A stretch of 17,462 bases of DNA from JASHVB01 sp049522565 (GTDB lineage Bacteria > Pseudomonadota > Alphaproteobacteria > Acetobacterales > Acetobacteraceae). The notes under the pieces were generated by a model, which saw only the letters and a list, made by a program, of their open reading frames with translations, was not told the origin of the DNA and ran no database searches. Position numbers and translations under genes: made by a program. Positions 6,507 to 13,935 of the stretch are shown piece after piece. The number at the start of each line of letters is the position of its first letter. The first letter of the stretch is position 1. The stretch is from the NCBI GenBank assembly GCA_049522565.1, contig JBEKNT010000114.1, forward strand, positions 1 through 17,462, read 5' to 3'.

Positions 6507-7396
6507 TTCGCCGGCTCCGGCACGCGCTCCACGGTGGCGGTCGCGAAGTAACGGTTGCGCATGCCCTTCTGGTTCTCGTAGAGCGAGCCTTGCTTGGTCG
6601 CCGGCGGCAGCGGCAGCCGCACCGGCGCGGGCGCCAGCCGAGGCTCGCGATGCTCACCCGCCACCATCAGTTGCTTGAACGCCTCGATGCCGGGGGGGAA
6701 GCCGAGCAATGGCCAGGCATCGGCGGCGCGGTACTGGAACAGCAGCAGGCGGCGGTCGCGATCCGAAACGTTCGGTGCCGAGCCGTGCACTGCCCGCACG
6801 TGATGCACGGTGATCGAGCCGGCCTGTCCGGTCAGCGGAATCGCGCTGGCGTAATCGACGTCGTGGTTGGTCGGGTCCATCGCGCCGCAGAAGATGCCGT
6901 CGGCGTGGTGGTCGAAGATCGGGCCGCGATGACTGCCGGGAACAATCATCAGCGGGCCGTTCGCCATCTCCATGTCGTCGAACATGATGCCGACCGCGGC
7001 GAGGCTGTCGTTGGTGTGCGGGTAGAATGCCCAGTCCTGGTGCCACTCCACCGGAGCGCCGAAGCCGGCGCATTTCATGTTCAGCTTGGCGGTATCGAAG
7101 CGGATGTCGGGTCCCCACAGATCCCGCAGCACGCCGATGATCTTCGGATGCCGCATCAGGCTGGCGTATGCCGCGTGGTGGAGATGCGTTGCCTTGATGC
7201 GTCGCACACGCGGGCTGTCCGGCGTGTGGCTGTCCTCCAGGTCGTAGATCTCGTTATGCGCGGTCAGCCCGCGCGCGCGTTCGACAAATTCGTCGGTCAC
7301 TGCGCGCAGGCGCTGGATTTCCGCCGCGCTCAGGATATCGGCGACGACGATCGCGCCGATCTCGTTGTACTCTTCGATCCGTGACCTTGTCAGCAT
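6503..7396 (-). CDS. Phytanoyl-CoA dioxygenase (PhyH) family protein
   Basis: PhyH-type enzymes are Fe(II)/2-oxoglutarate-dependent oxygenases that usually hydroxylate an unactivated carbon. The 297-residue protein carries the iron facial triad: His119 and Asp121 in WHQDWAFYPHTN and a distal His204 in VRAVHGSAPN, followed by the arginines at 213-216 (SDRDRR) expected to hold 2-oxoglutarate. GPLMIVPGSHRGPIFDHH (147-164) is the typical strand before the second histidine. The ATG at 7396 is first in the minus-strand operon, and its stop overlaps the serine hydrolase start by four bases. Bacterial members act on many small molecules, so phytanoyl-CoA is not implied. It diverges from the GMC oxidoreductase gene across a 481-base repeat-rich gap that should hold the promoters of both. 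Confidence 0.92.
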   Translation of the reverse strand: MLTRSRIEEYNEIGAIVVADILSAAEIQRLRAVTDEFVERARGLTAHNEIYDLEDSHTPDSPRVRRIKATHLHHAAYASLMRHPKIIGVLRDLWGPDIRFDTAKLNMKCAGFGAPVEWHQDWAFYPHTNDSLAAVGIMFDDMEMANGPLMIVPGSHRGPIFDHHADGIFCGAMDPTNHDVDYASAIPLTGQAGSITVHHVRAVHGSAPNVSDRDRRLLLFQYRAADAWPLLGFPPGIEAFKQLMVAGEHREPRLAPAPVRLPLPPATKQGSLYENQKGMRNRYFATATVERVPEPAK

Positions 7397-7485
7397 GGCT
7401 CCCTCCGCATGCGGCGGAGCCTACCACCGCGCGTGGGGGTGGTCGAGACGAGGGGGCGCCGCCGGATATCGGGGCCGGAAAGCAA

Positions 7486-7765
7486 GCAAGGTTTTAACAC
7501 GGAGAAGTCCGAGAACCACGGAGCGCCGCGGAGAACTATCGTCATTGCGAGGCGCGCAACGGTCCCCGGGCTTGACCCGGCCACCGCTGCGCTCCTAGCA
7601 AAAAATAGATTCCCCCTCCCTCAAGGGGAGGGGGAGTATACTGCATCAGGCGACCTCCGCAGTTTCATCCTGGGCGGGTCGGCCGCCGCCGGCCGGTGGT
7701 CAACGCGCAATGACACTGCTCCGTGGCGCTCCGTGGCTCTCGGCCTTCTCCGTGTTAAAAGCTTG
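7486..7765. repeat. Long imperfect palindrome of nested dispersed repeats
   Basis: The left arm 7486-7549 and right arm 7706-7765 are near reverse complements. The shared core TTTTAACACGGAGAAG continues as CCGAGA, CCACGGAGCGCC and CGGAG with three substitutions, then GTCATTGCG pairs with CGCAATGAC. The 156-base middle holds a CCCCGGGCTTGACCCGG unit (7564-7580) and the C-rich/G-rich hairpin (7611-7635). So several repeat families are stacked in the 7397-7877 region between the divergent phyH and GMC genes. No ORF in it looks real. Confidence 0.75.
7611..7635. repeat. Dispersed C-rich/G-rich hairpin, third locus
   Basis: A 10-bp stem (7611-7620 with 7626-7635) around TCAAG. It is the same repeat as at 3273-3302 and in both arms of 1318-1406, one C shorter on the left. 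It sits at the centre of the larger palindrome. Confidence 0.7.
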
Positions 7766-7877
7766 CTGTGCCGCGCGCATGACAGGCGTCGCCTGACTTG
7801 CCCCGGCCCGCCGCCACCCTCTTCCGCCAGCGCCGCTTTCCCGCCATCCTCTGCCGCAGCGACAGGGGGAAAACGCC

Positions 7878-9482
7878 GTGACTGCTGGGGAAGAGTACGA
7901 CTTCATCATTGTCGGCGCCGGCTCGGCGGGTTGCACGCTGGCCAATCGCCTCAGCGCGGACGCGGGGAATCGCGTGCTGCTGCTGGAAGCGGGCGGCAAG
8001 GACACCGATCCGTGGATCCACATCCCCGCCGGCTTCTACCGCAACATCTACAATCCCAAGGTCGCCTGGTATTTTGAAACCGAGCCGGTAGCGGAACTGA
8101 ACAATCGCCGCATCCCCTGGCCGCGCGGCAAGGTGCTGGGCGGCTCGTCCTCGATCAACGGGCTGATTTACATCCGCGGCCAACGCCAGGACTTCGACCT
8201 GTGGCGGCAGTTGGGCAATACCGGCTGGTCATACGACGACGTGCTGCCGTATTTCCGCAAGTCCGAAAACCAGGAGCACGGCGCCGACGCATTCCATGGC
8301 GGCGACGGCCCGCTCTCGGTTTCCGACCTGCGCACCAATCACCCGTTGCACGACGCGTTCATCGCCGGAGCGCAGGAGGCCGGCTATCCGTACAACCGCG
8401 ACTTCAACGGTGCGGAACAGGAGGGCGTCGGTCCGTTGCAGCTCACAGTGCGCGGGCGGCGGCGGTGTTCGGCCGCGGTGGGTTATCTGCGTCCGGCAAT
8501 GTCGCGCCCGAACCTGCGCGTGGAAATCCGCGCGCTGACGCAGCGCGTGCTGCTGGACGGCAAGCGCGCCGTCGGCATCGAATACCGCCAGAACGGCGTG
8601 GTGCGTCAGGCACGCGCGCGGCGCGAGGTGCTGCTGTGCGGCGGTTCGATCAACTCGCCGCAGATCCTGCAGCTTTCCGGCATCGGGCCTGGCGCGCTGC
8701 TGCAATCGCTCGGCATTCCGGTGCAGCACGACCTGCGCGGCGTGGGCGAGAACCTGCAGGACCATATCGGCGGCCGCATCATCTATCGCTGCAACCCCGG
8801 CGTCTCGACGATGAACGAAATCTACCACAACTGGCTGCGGCGCATCTACCACGGCATGCAGTACTTCCTGGCGATGAAGGGCGCGCTGATGACCGGCGCC
8901 GGACCGATCGGACTGTTCGTCAAGACCAGGCCGGAGCTGGATTCGCCCGACGTGCAATACCAGTTCCTCGCCGGCAGCGCGCCCAAGGTTGGCGACCCGA
9001 TGCACCGGTTCCCAGCCTGCACATTGGTGGCGATTCCCTGCCGTCCGGAGAGTCGCGGCTGGCTGCGCATCACCGCGCCCGATCCGACCAGGCCGCCGGC
9101 AATGCAGCCGAACTATCTTTCCACGCAGGCCGACAAGGATACCATCGTCGCCGGGCTGAAAGTGTCGCGCCGCATCTTCGCCACCAAGGCGATGCGGCAA
9201 TATGTTACGGACGAGGAAATGCCCGGCCCGCAGGCGCAGAGCGACGAGGACCTGCTGAACCACGTACGCGCCACCGCCGGTACGACGTTCCACCAGACCA
9301 GCACCTGCATGATGGGGCCTGGCCCGATGGCCGTCGTGGATACCTCATTGCGGGTGAAGGGCCTGGAGCACCTGCGCGTGGTGGACGCCTCGATCATGCC
9401 AACGGTGGTGTCGGGCAACACCAACGCCACGGTCATCATGATCGCAGAGAAGGCGGCGGACGCGATTCTGCAAGCGGCGTGA
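7878..9482 (+). CDS. GMC family FAD-dependent oxidoreductase (choline/alcohol dehydrogenase-like)
   Basis: GMC flavoenzymes oxidise alcohols to aldehydes or ketones with FAD. The 534-residue protein has the ADP-binding VGAGSAGCTLANRL (residues 12-25) ending in LLLEAGG, GMC signature 1 at GKVLGGSSSINGLIYIRG (84-101) and signature 2 at GSINSPQILQLSGIG (256-270). The C-terminal active-site elements are FHQTSTCMMG with His472 and SGNTNAT (512-518) with the partner Asn. The closest named relatives are choline dehydrogenase (BetA) and broad alcohol dehydrogenases, but no betaine genes are nearby, so betA is not assigned. I chose the GTG at 7878 because GGGGGA lies about nine bases upstream and the FAD motif sits at the usual distance. 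No signal peptide is present. It diverges from the phyH operon and may oxidise an alcohol from the same pathway; that link is inferred. Confidence 0.94.
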   Translation: MTAGEEYDFIIVGAGSAGCTLANRLSADAGNRVLLLEAGGKDTDPWIHIPAGFYRNIYNPKVAWYFETEPVAELNNRRIPWPRGKVLGGSSSINGLIYIRGQRQDFDLWRQLGNTGWSYDDVLPYFRKSENQEHGADAFHGGDGPLSVSDLRTNHPLHDAFIAGAQEAGYPYNRDFNGAEQEGVGPLQLTVRGRRRCSAAVGYLRPAMSRPNLRVEIRALTQRVLLDGKRAVGIEYRQNGVVRQARARREVLLCGGSINSPQILQLSGIGPGALLQSLGIPVQHDLRGVGENLQDHIGGRIIYRCNPGVSTMNEIYHNWLRRIYHGMQYFLAMKGALMTGAGPIGLFVKTRPELDSPDVQYQFLAGSAPKVGDPMHRFPACTLVAIPCRPESRGWLRITAPDPTRPPAMQPNYLSTQADKDTIVAGLKVSRRIFATKAMRQYVTDEEMPGPQAQSDEDLLNHVRATAGTTFHQTSTCMMGPGPMAVVDTSLRVKGLEHLRVVDASIMPTVVSGNTNATVIMIAEKAADAILQAA

Positions 9483-9548
9483 CGCACCGCCATGCCGGCG
9501 CCATCTCGCACCGACGGGGCACCCTGCGCGCACGCAGCACGCCAGCCG

Positions 9549-9650
9549 TCACCCTGCGCGCGGGCCTGTTTGAACCGTCTCCAGAATTTTGGCCAAGGCC
9601 GATTGGGACACCGGCTTCGAAAGCACCAGCCATTTGAGGCTGTCGGTCGG
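9549..9650 (-). pseudogene. Scrap of a response-regulator receiver domain
   Basis: Between two in-frame stops lies a 33-residue stretch reading PTDSLKWLVLSKPVSQ, then SALAKILETV. This is the end of a receiver (REC) domain: hydrophobic strand 5, the conserved Lys-Pro dipeptide and helix 5 (ALxxIL). It has no start codon, and the phospho-acceptor aspartate half is absent. Such sequences normally end response regulators or hybrid histidine kinases. The remnant lies just downstream of the orphan antitoxin, suggesting a deletion junction. The frame is short, so the match is by pattern only. The rest of the 9483-9666 gap holds nothing I recognise. Confidence 0.45.
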
Positions 9651-9666
9651 CTATCCTGCACGACGA

Positions 9667-9897
9667 TCAATCGTACAGCTCCTCGCGCGTCCAGGGCTCG
9701 ATATCCTGGATGGGGAGGCTTCTGAGATACGCCAGCAAACGCTGCTTGGCGGCTTCGGTACCTTTCGTGGGGGCTGGAACCAGACGTGCCACCGGCCGTC
9801 CGTTCGACGTAATGGTAACGCTGTCGCCCTTCCGCACCCCACGGAGAATGCGGGAAAACTGGCGGTTGGCTTCAGCAGCCGGGATGACTTTTTCCAT
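9667..9897 (-). CDS. Phd/YefM-type antitoxin, apparently orphan
   Basis: Antitoxins of this family bind and neutralise a toxin (often VapC/PIN, Doc or RelE/YoeB) and repress their own operon. The 76-residue protein has the typical N-terminal DNA-binding fold: EKVIPAAEANRQFSRILRGVRKGDSVTIT, then SNGRPVARLVP, the most conserved strand of the family. The C-terminal part (TEAAKQRLLAYLRSLPIQDIEPWTREELYD) would be the toxin-binding tail. The toxin gene normally follows directly, but downstream on this strand there is only a 33-residue receiver-domain scrap. A few residues after the stop (TTG start, IVVQDS) faintly resemble a PIN-domain start but lead nowhere. No clear ribosome site precedes the ATG at 9897. 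Upstream on this strand a TTGCAG / TATAGC pair about 15 bases apart could be a promoter. Confidence 0.85.
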   Translation of the reverse strand: MEKVIPAAEANRQFSRILRGVRKGDSVTITSNGRPVARLVPAPTKGTEAAKQRLLAYLRSLPIQDIEPWTREELYD

Positions 9898-9945
9898 GAC
9901 AAACTGGATGTTGTGAGTCCCACTCCGCTATAGGCCAATTCGTTT

Positions 9946-9959
9946 GCCTGCAAGCAGGC
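9946..9959. other. Short perfect palindrome upstream of the antitoxin
   Basis: GCCTGC-AA-GCAGGC is a perfect 6+6 inverted repeat 49 bases before the antitoxin ATG, overlapping the possible -35 on that strand. Antitoxins bind such palindromes to repress themselves, so it could be the operator; it could also be a small hairpin. The rest of the 9898-10073 gap shows nothing clear. Confidence 0.3.
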
Positions 9960-10073
9960 GCCGCAGCAGCGTCGGCGGCGTAAGGCCGGTTTCGCCCCCT
10001 GATCCGCCATGCCCTGGCCCTGCCTGCCAACTCGCGCTACCACGCCCGCCCACGCAGACACCGGGAGACCGCG

Positions 10074-10460
10074 TTGCCGTTCCGTCGCCGCATGCCCACC
10101 AGCCGGCCCGCCATCCTGGCCTCGCTCCTCGTCACCGTCGGTGCGTTGCTCCACCCGCATCCCGCCGCCGCGCATGCCATCCTGATCGCCAGCCAGCCAC
10201 CGGAGGGCGGCAGCGTCGCCCCCGGCAAGATCACTATCCACCTGCAATACAACAGCCGCATCGACCGCGCCCGCTCGCGCCTGACGCTCACCCGGCCGGA
10301 CCACAGCCAGGCGACGCTGCCGATCGCCGCCGAGGGTGCGCCGGACGAAATGAACACCGCCGCCACGCTGGCCCCCGGGGCCTATGTGCTGCGCTGGCAG
10401 GTGCTGGCGATCGACGGCCACATCACCCGCGGCGACGTCGACTTCACCGTGGGTCCCTGA
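10074..10460 (+). CDS. copC: CopC-domain periplasmic copper-binding protein
   Basis: CopC proteins are small periplasmic beta-barrels that bind copper and pass it to or from the membrane partner CopD. The 128-residue precursor starts at TTG 10074, which has GGGAGA six bases upstream; the ATG at 10092 lacks a well-placed site. The signal peptide (basic start, hydrophobic 13-26) ends PHPAAA, and cleavage after residue 33 leaves His34 as the new N-terminus (HAILIASQPPEGG). That is the position that forms the Cu(II) histidine brace in studied CopC proteins. Asp114 and His116 in the C-terminal DGH motif complete the same site. There is no Met-rich Cu(I) loop, so this is a Cu(II)-only type. copD begins three bases after the stop, so the pair is one operon. 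The family call is secure; whether it serves resistance or uptake is open. Confidence 0.92.
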   Translation: MPFRRRMPTSRPAILASLLVTVGALLHPHPAAAHAILIASQPPEGGSVAPGKITIHLQYNSRIDRARSRLTLTRPDHSQATLPIAAEGAPDEMNTAATLAPGAYVLRWQVLAIDGHITRGDVDFTVGP

Positions 10461-10463
10461 CGC

Positions 10464-12128
10464 GTGGACCTGCTGATCGACCTGTTCGGCTACCTCTCCA
10501 TCGTCGTCCACGGCCTGACCATCCTGGCGCAGTCGATCGCGCTCGGTGGCGTGCTTTTCCTGGCGCTGCTGGCGCGCCCGCTCGCCCCGCGCCTCGGCGT
10601 ATCCGGCGCCGCCGTGGTGCAGGGCACGCAACGCATCGCCGCCTGGGGCGCCGTGGCGCTGCTGCTGTGCGAGGCCACCACCGTCGCATTGCAGACCGCG
10701 GTGCTGGTCGGCACCGTCGATCTGAGCGTCGCCGAGGTGTTGGCGGCCCAGTTCGCCATCGCCGGCCTGATCAAGATGGCCATCGCCGCCGCCATCGCCG
10801 CGCTGCTGTTCGTCCGCGCCGCCCGCGCGCCGGTGCCGCTGTTGCTTGGCCTGGCCCTGGTGGAACTCGCCGCCGCGACCCTGACGACGCACGCCGTGGC
10901 GCGGCTGGACGATCGCGCGCCGCTGCTGGTCGTCGAGTGGCTGCACCAGTTCGGCGCGGCGATCTGGATCGGCGGGATTCCCTGCTTCCTGCTGGCGCTG
11001 CGCCGCGTCGAGGGCGGTGCCGCGTGGCGGCTGGTCGGCGCGCGGTTCTCGCGCATGTCGATGGCCGGCGTGGCCTGCATCCTGGCCAGCGGCGCGACGA
11101 TGTTCTGGTTCTACGTCGGCAATCTCCAGGGCTTCTACGGCACCGCCTATGGCGTCATGGTCGGCGCCAAGATCGCCATGTTCCTGATGCTGCTGGCGCT
11201 CGGCGGCATGAATTTTCTCCTTGTCGAACGCTTGCGCGCCGATCCCGCCACGCCCGTCACCCGGCTGCGGCGCTTCGCGGAGGTGGAAATCGGCATCGGC
11301 GTGTCGATCTTCTTCGCCGCCGCGTCGCTGACCTCGGTGCCGCCGGCGGTGGATCTGACGCAGGACCGCGTGAGCTGGCCGGAGATTATCGCGCGCAACA
11401 CCCCGGAGTGGCCGCGCCTGAGCAGCCCGGACCATGATGCACTGGCGCTGCCGGAATTGCAGGCCAAGCTGGATGTCGAGGCGGCGCATCACAGCGCCGC
11501 GCCGCAGGTGGCGTTCGTGCCCGGCTCCGGCGACCTGCCGCCGCGCAACGCCGCGGACATCGCGTGGTCGGAATACAACCACCACTGGGCCGGCCTGTTC
11601 GTCGTGGCAATCGGGTTGCTGGCGCTGGGGCAACGCGCCGGGCTGCGCTGGGCGCGGCACTGGCCGCTGCTGTTCCTCGGCCTGGGGGTGTTCCTGTTCT
11701 TCCGCTCTGATCCGGAAACCTGGCCGCTGGGCGATATCGGCTTCCTGGAGAGTTTTCGCGACGTGGAGGTGTTGCAGCACCGCTTCTTCGTGCTGCTGAT
11801 CGCGGTGTTCGCCGTGTTCGAGTGGCGGGTGCGCGCCACCGCCTGGAACAACCGCCATGCCGCGCTGGTTTTCCCGCTGCTTTGCGCGGGCGGTGGCGCG
11901 ATGCTGCTGACCCACAGCCACGCCATTGCCAACCTCAAGGACCAGTTGCTGATTGAGCTGACCCATACGCCGCTGGCGCTGGCCGGCATCGTCGCGGGCT
12001 GGTCGCGCTGGCTCGAGCTGCGGCTCGACCCGCGCACCGATGGCACGGCCATCCGGATCGCCGGCTGGGTCTGGCCGGCGTGCCTGCTGTTCTGCGGGCT
12101 GCTGCTGCTGGGGTACCGCGAGGCGTAG
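10464..12128 (+). CDS. copD: CopD-domain copper transport membrane protein
   Basis: CopD is the inner-membrane partner of CopC and is thought to carry copper into the cytoplasm. The 554-residue protein starts at GTG 10464, three bases after copC. Residues 11-295 contain about eight hydrophobic segments with the CopD signature VEWLHQFGAAIWIGGIP (157-173, His161). GVACILASGATMFWFYVGN and VMVGAKIAMFLMLLALGGMN belong to the CopD domain proper. A polar, presumably periplasmic loop follows (296-374) with paired histidines (AHHSA, YNHHW) that could meet CopC. Then comes a second membrane block with further candidate ligands: LTHSHAIAN (His484, His486) and ELTHTPLALAG (His501). The second block makes it longer than minimal CopD proteins; similar long forms are common in proteobacteria. 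The gene ends close to a dispersed repeat (12141-12218). Confidence 0.9.
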   Translation: MDLLIDLFGYLSIVVHGLTILAQSIALGGVLFLALLARPLAPRLGVSGAAVVQGTQRIAAWGAVALLLCEATTVALQTAVLVGTVDLSVAEVLAAQFAIAGLIKMAIAAAIAALLFVRAARAPVPLLLGLALVELAAATLTTHAVARLDDRAPLLVVEWLHQFGAAIWIGGIPCFLLALRRVEGGAAWRLVGARFSRMSMAGVACILASGATMFWFYVGNLQGFYGTAYGVMVGAKIAMFLMLLALGGMNFLLVERLRADPATPVTRLRRFAEVEIGIGVSIFFAAASLTSVPPAVDLTQDRVSWPEIIARNTPEWPRLSSPDHDALALPELQAKLDVEAAHHSAAPQVAFVPGSGDLPPRNAADIAWSEYNHHWAGLFVVAIGLLALGQRAGLRWARHWPLLFLGLGVFLFFRSDPETWPLGDIGFLESFRDVEVLQHRFFVLLIAVFAVFEWRVRATAWNNRHAALVFPLLCAGGGAMLLTHSHAIANLKDQLLIELTHTPLALAGIVAGWSRWLELRLDPRTDGTAIRIAGWVWPACLLFCGLLLLGYREA

Positions 12129-12140
12129 CGGTCGCCAGGG

Positions 12141-12218
12141 CACCGCCGGGCTTGACGCGGCACCGATCGCGGCACCACGGCTGCCTCGATGGCCAGGTCA
12201 AACCCGGCCATGACGGTG
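12141..12218. repeat. Alphaproteobacterial GGCTTGAC palindromic repeat
   Basis: The left arm CACCGCCGGGCTTGAC (12141-12156) and the right arm (12197-12218) containing GTCAAACCCGG and ending GACGGTG form an imperfect inverted repeat; the right arm has an extra CATGAC block. This is the well-known dispersed unit whose translations read GLDP... and ...KPGHDG in alphaproteobacterial intergenic regions. It fills most of the space between the convergent copD and MmgE/PrpD genes and could act as a bidirectional terminator. Confidence 0.7.
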
Positions 12219-12313
12219 GGGAGCGCCGGTACGAACCCGCCGAGAGCCAGCCGTTCGGGCGGTTTGTATCACATGCCTGGCCTCGACGGGGTCGAACAGT
12301 GTCGGTCGGTGCC

Positions 12314-13768
12314 CTACGCCGCCGCCGCCCGTGCGATATCCCCCGCATCGTCGAGGCGTTCGACGCCGCGACACAGCTCCATCAAGCGCCGCGTGCGGCT
12401 GGCCGGCAGGATATCGGCCGCAAGATCGGCGAACTTGGCGTCGAGCTGCGCATCGGTCATCGGGACTTCGACGCTGCCGACGGCATGGACCACGAAACGC
12501 TCCAGCACGCGCCCGTCCTTGAGCCGGATTTTCACCCGCGCCTGATCCTGCGCGAGCGACGCATCGACCGCCGTCTCGACGCGATCGCGCAACGCGACCA
12601 CGACCGGGTCGCGCACCTGCGCATCGGTGAACTGGCTTTCGCCGGCGCGACCGGCGACGATGGCGATCGCCGCCGCATAATAGACGCTGAATTTCCCCTC
12701 CAGCCCGTTCTGCGGCGTGCGTTTCGCGGTCAGTTCCAGCACGATCGGATGGATGCCGAGATCGATACGATCGATCATGTCGGCAACCAGATGGTTTTCG
12801 TCGCGCAACTGGATACAGCCGTCGATCACCGGATGCACCACCAGCCCGCACGCGAACGGCTTGTAGCTGTTGCGGTAGATCTCGTAGTGGCTGCCCAGGT
12901 TGTCGGTGATCGCCCGATAGTCGCGCGCCGTGCTGACCACGTTCACCCAGCCGCGCTTCGCTTCGATCCCTTGCAGCGAGCTGGTGTAGCCCTTTTCCGC
13001 CAGCAGCGCGGCCAGCAGGCCGTTCTGCGCGGCCCGGCCGGGGTGGAAGCTCTTGGTCATCGAGCCGAACATCTCGCGCAGTCCGACCGGCTGTGTCGCC
13101 GCCAGGCCGATCGCGTGGCACATCCGCACCGCGTCGAGGCCGAGCACCTTCCCGGCGGCAACCGCGGCGCCGAACACGCCGGCGGTGCCGGTGGCATGCC
13201 AGCCGGCATCCTGATGCGTGGGGGTGACCGCGCGCATGATGCGGCACTCTGCCTCGATGCCCAGCAGCATCGCGGTGACGAAGTCCCGGCCGCTGATTTT
13301 GCGGTATTCCGCCAGGGCCAGCAGGGTTGGCGCGACGGGCGCGGATGGGTGCACGGCGGTCGTCAGGTCGGTATCGTCGAAGTCGAACACGTGCGAACTG
13401 ATGCCGTTGATCAGGGGCGCGTTCAGCACGTCCAGCCGCTCGGTGCGGCCGAACACGCCGGCCTGGGGCGGACCGGCGAACGGGGTGACCGCGGCGAGCG
13501 CGATCTGCACCGCCTCGTGGCGGGAACCGCCGACCGCGACCCCCATCCAGTTCAGCAGCGACCGCGCCACTTCCTTGCGGGCGGCTTCGGGCAGGTCCTC
13601 GAAACGCGCGGCGACGATGTAGCGGGCCAGTGTCTCAGTCACCTGCTGCGGCTCGGCCAGCGCCGGGGCGCCACTGCCTGGCGCGGCAGACGCGGCCTGC
13701 ACGGGAATGCCGGTCGCGGCCGTCGTCCCGACGAGCGCAGTGTTGCGTATGAAGGATCGCCGGTTCAT
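12314..13768 (-). CDS. MmgE/PrpD family protein with Tat signal peptide
   Basis: MmgE/PrpD proteins include 2-methylcitrate dehydratase, cis-aconitate decarboxylase and relatives acting on carboxylic acids. I chose the ATG at 13768 (484 aa) because AGGAAAA lies just upstream and it opens a twin-arginine signal: NRRSFIRN (2-9), hydrophobic 10-28, cleavage near AASA. The longer frame adds 37 residues of no family likeness. The enzyme body includes LLNWMGVAVGG (71-81), the conserved INGISSHVFDFDDT (120-133) near the expected active site, HPSAPVAPTLLALAE, and in the middle a GSMTKSFHPGRAAQNG segment that forms the substrate pocket in family structures. Most characterised members are cytoplasmic, so Tat export is unusual. 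No prpB, prpC or acn gene is nearby, so this is not a methylcitrate locus. Substrate unknown. Confidence 0.9.
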   Translation of the reverse strand: MNRRSFIRNTALVGTTAATGIPVQAASAAPGSGAPALAEPQQVTETLARYIVAARFEDLPEAARKEVARSLLNWMGVAVGGSRHEAVQIALAAVTPFAGPPQAGVFGRTERLDVLNAPLINGISSHVFDFDDTDLTTAVHPSAPVAPTLLALAEYRKISGRDFVTAMLLGIEAECRIMRAVTPTHQDAGWHATGTAGVFGAAVAAGKVLGLDAVRMCHAIGLAATQPVGLREMFGSMTKSFHPGRAAQNGLLAALLAEKGYTSSLQGIEAKRGWVNVVSTARDYRAITDNLGSHYEIYRNSYKPFACGLVVHPVIDGCIQLRDENHLVADMIDRIDLGIHPIVLELTAKRTPQNGLEGKFSVYYAAAIAIVAGRAGESQFTDAQVRDPVVVALRDRVETAVDASLAQDQARVKIRLKDGRVLERFVVHAVGSVEVPMTDAQLDAKFADLAADILPASRTRRLMELCRGVERLDDAGDIARAAAA

Positions 13769-13864
13769 CGTTTTCCTGCCCGTCTGCGCCGCCAGCTTGA
13801 TGCTGGTGATTGGCGGACAGGCTGCGCCCGCACGCGGTGTCCGGCAAGCGCGCCCCGCGTTCTC

Positions 13865-13892
13865 GGCATGGCGGGCCACGTCACGCCATGCC
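13865..13892 (-). terminator. Hairpin downstream of the DUF2076 gene
   Basis: GGCATGGCG (13865-13873) and CGCCATGCC (13884-13892) form a perfect 9-bp stem with a ten-base loop, 43 bases past the DUF2076 stop and before the MmgE/PrpD start. It could end the DUF2076 transcript. No T-run follows, so it is only a candidate. The surrounding 13769-13935 gap otherwise shows nothing. Confidence 0.4.
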
Positions 13893-13935
13893 GACGTCCT
13901 TCGGCGGACCGTTCAGTGCGTCGTGCCGCCGTGGC

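Noticed and set aside
7878..9482. Naming the GMC enzyme betA (choline dehydrogenase)
   Set aside because: No betaine aldehyde dehydrogenase, regulator or choline transporter is nearby; GMC family substrate cannot be fixed from motifs.
9113..9670. TTG-started minus-strand frame right after the antitoxin as the missing toxin
   Set aside because: Only the first few residues resemble a PIN start; it then runs antisense through the GMC gene with no acidic catalytic residues in place.
9651..12143. 830-residue minus-strand frame covering copC and copD
   Set aside because: The Gln/Arg/His-rich antisense shadow has no domain; copC and copD are unmistakable on the plus strand.
13740..13935. Plus-strand frame starting MKDRRFIVFLPVCAASLMLVIGG that looks like a signal peptide
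   Set aside because: It overlaps the Tat signal region of the opposite gene, lacks a ribosome site and continues as an antisense shadow of the DUF2076 gene.
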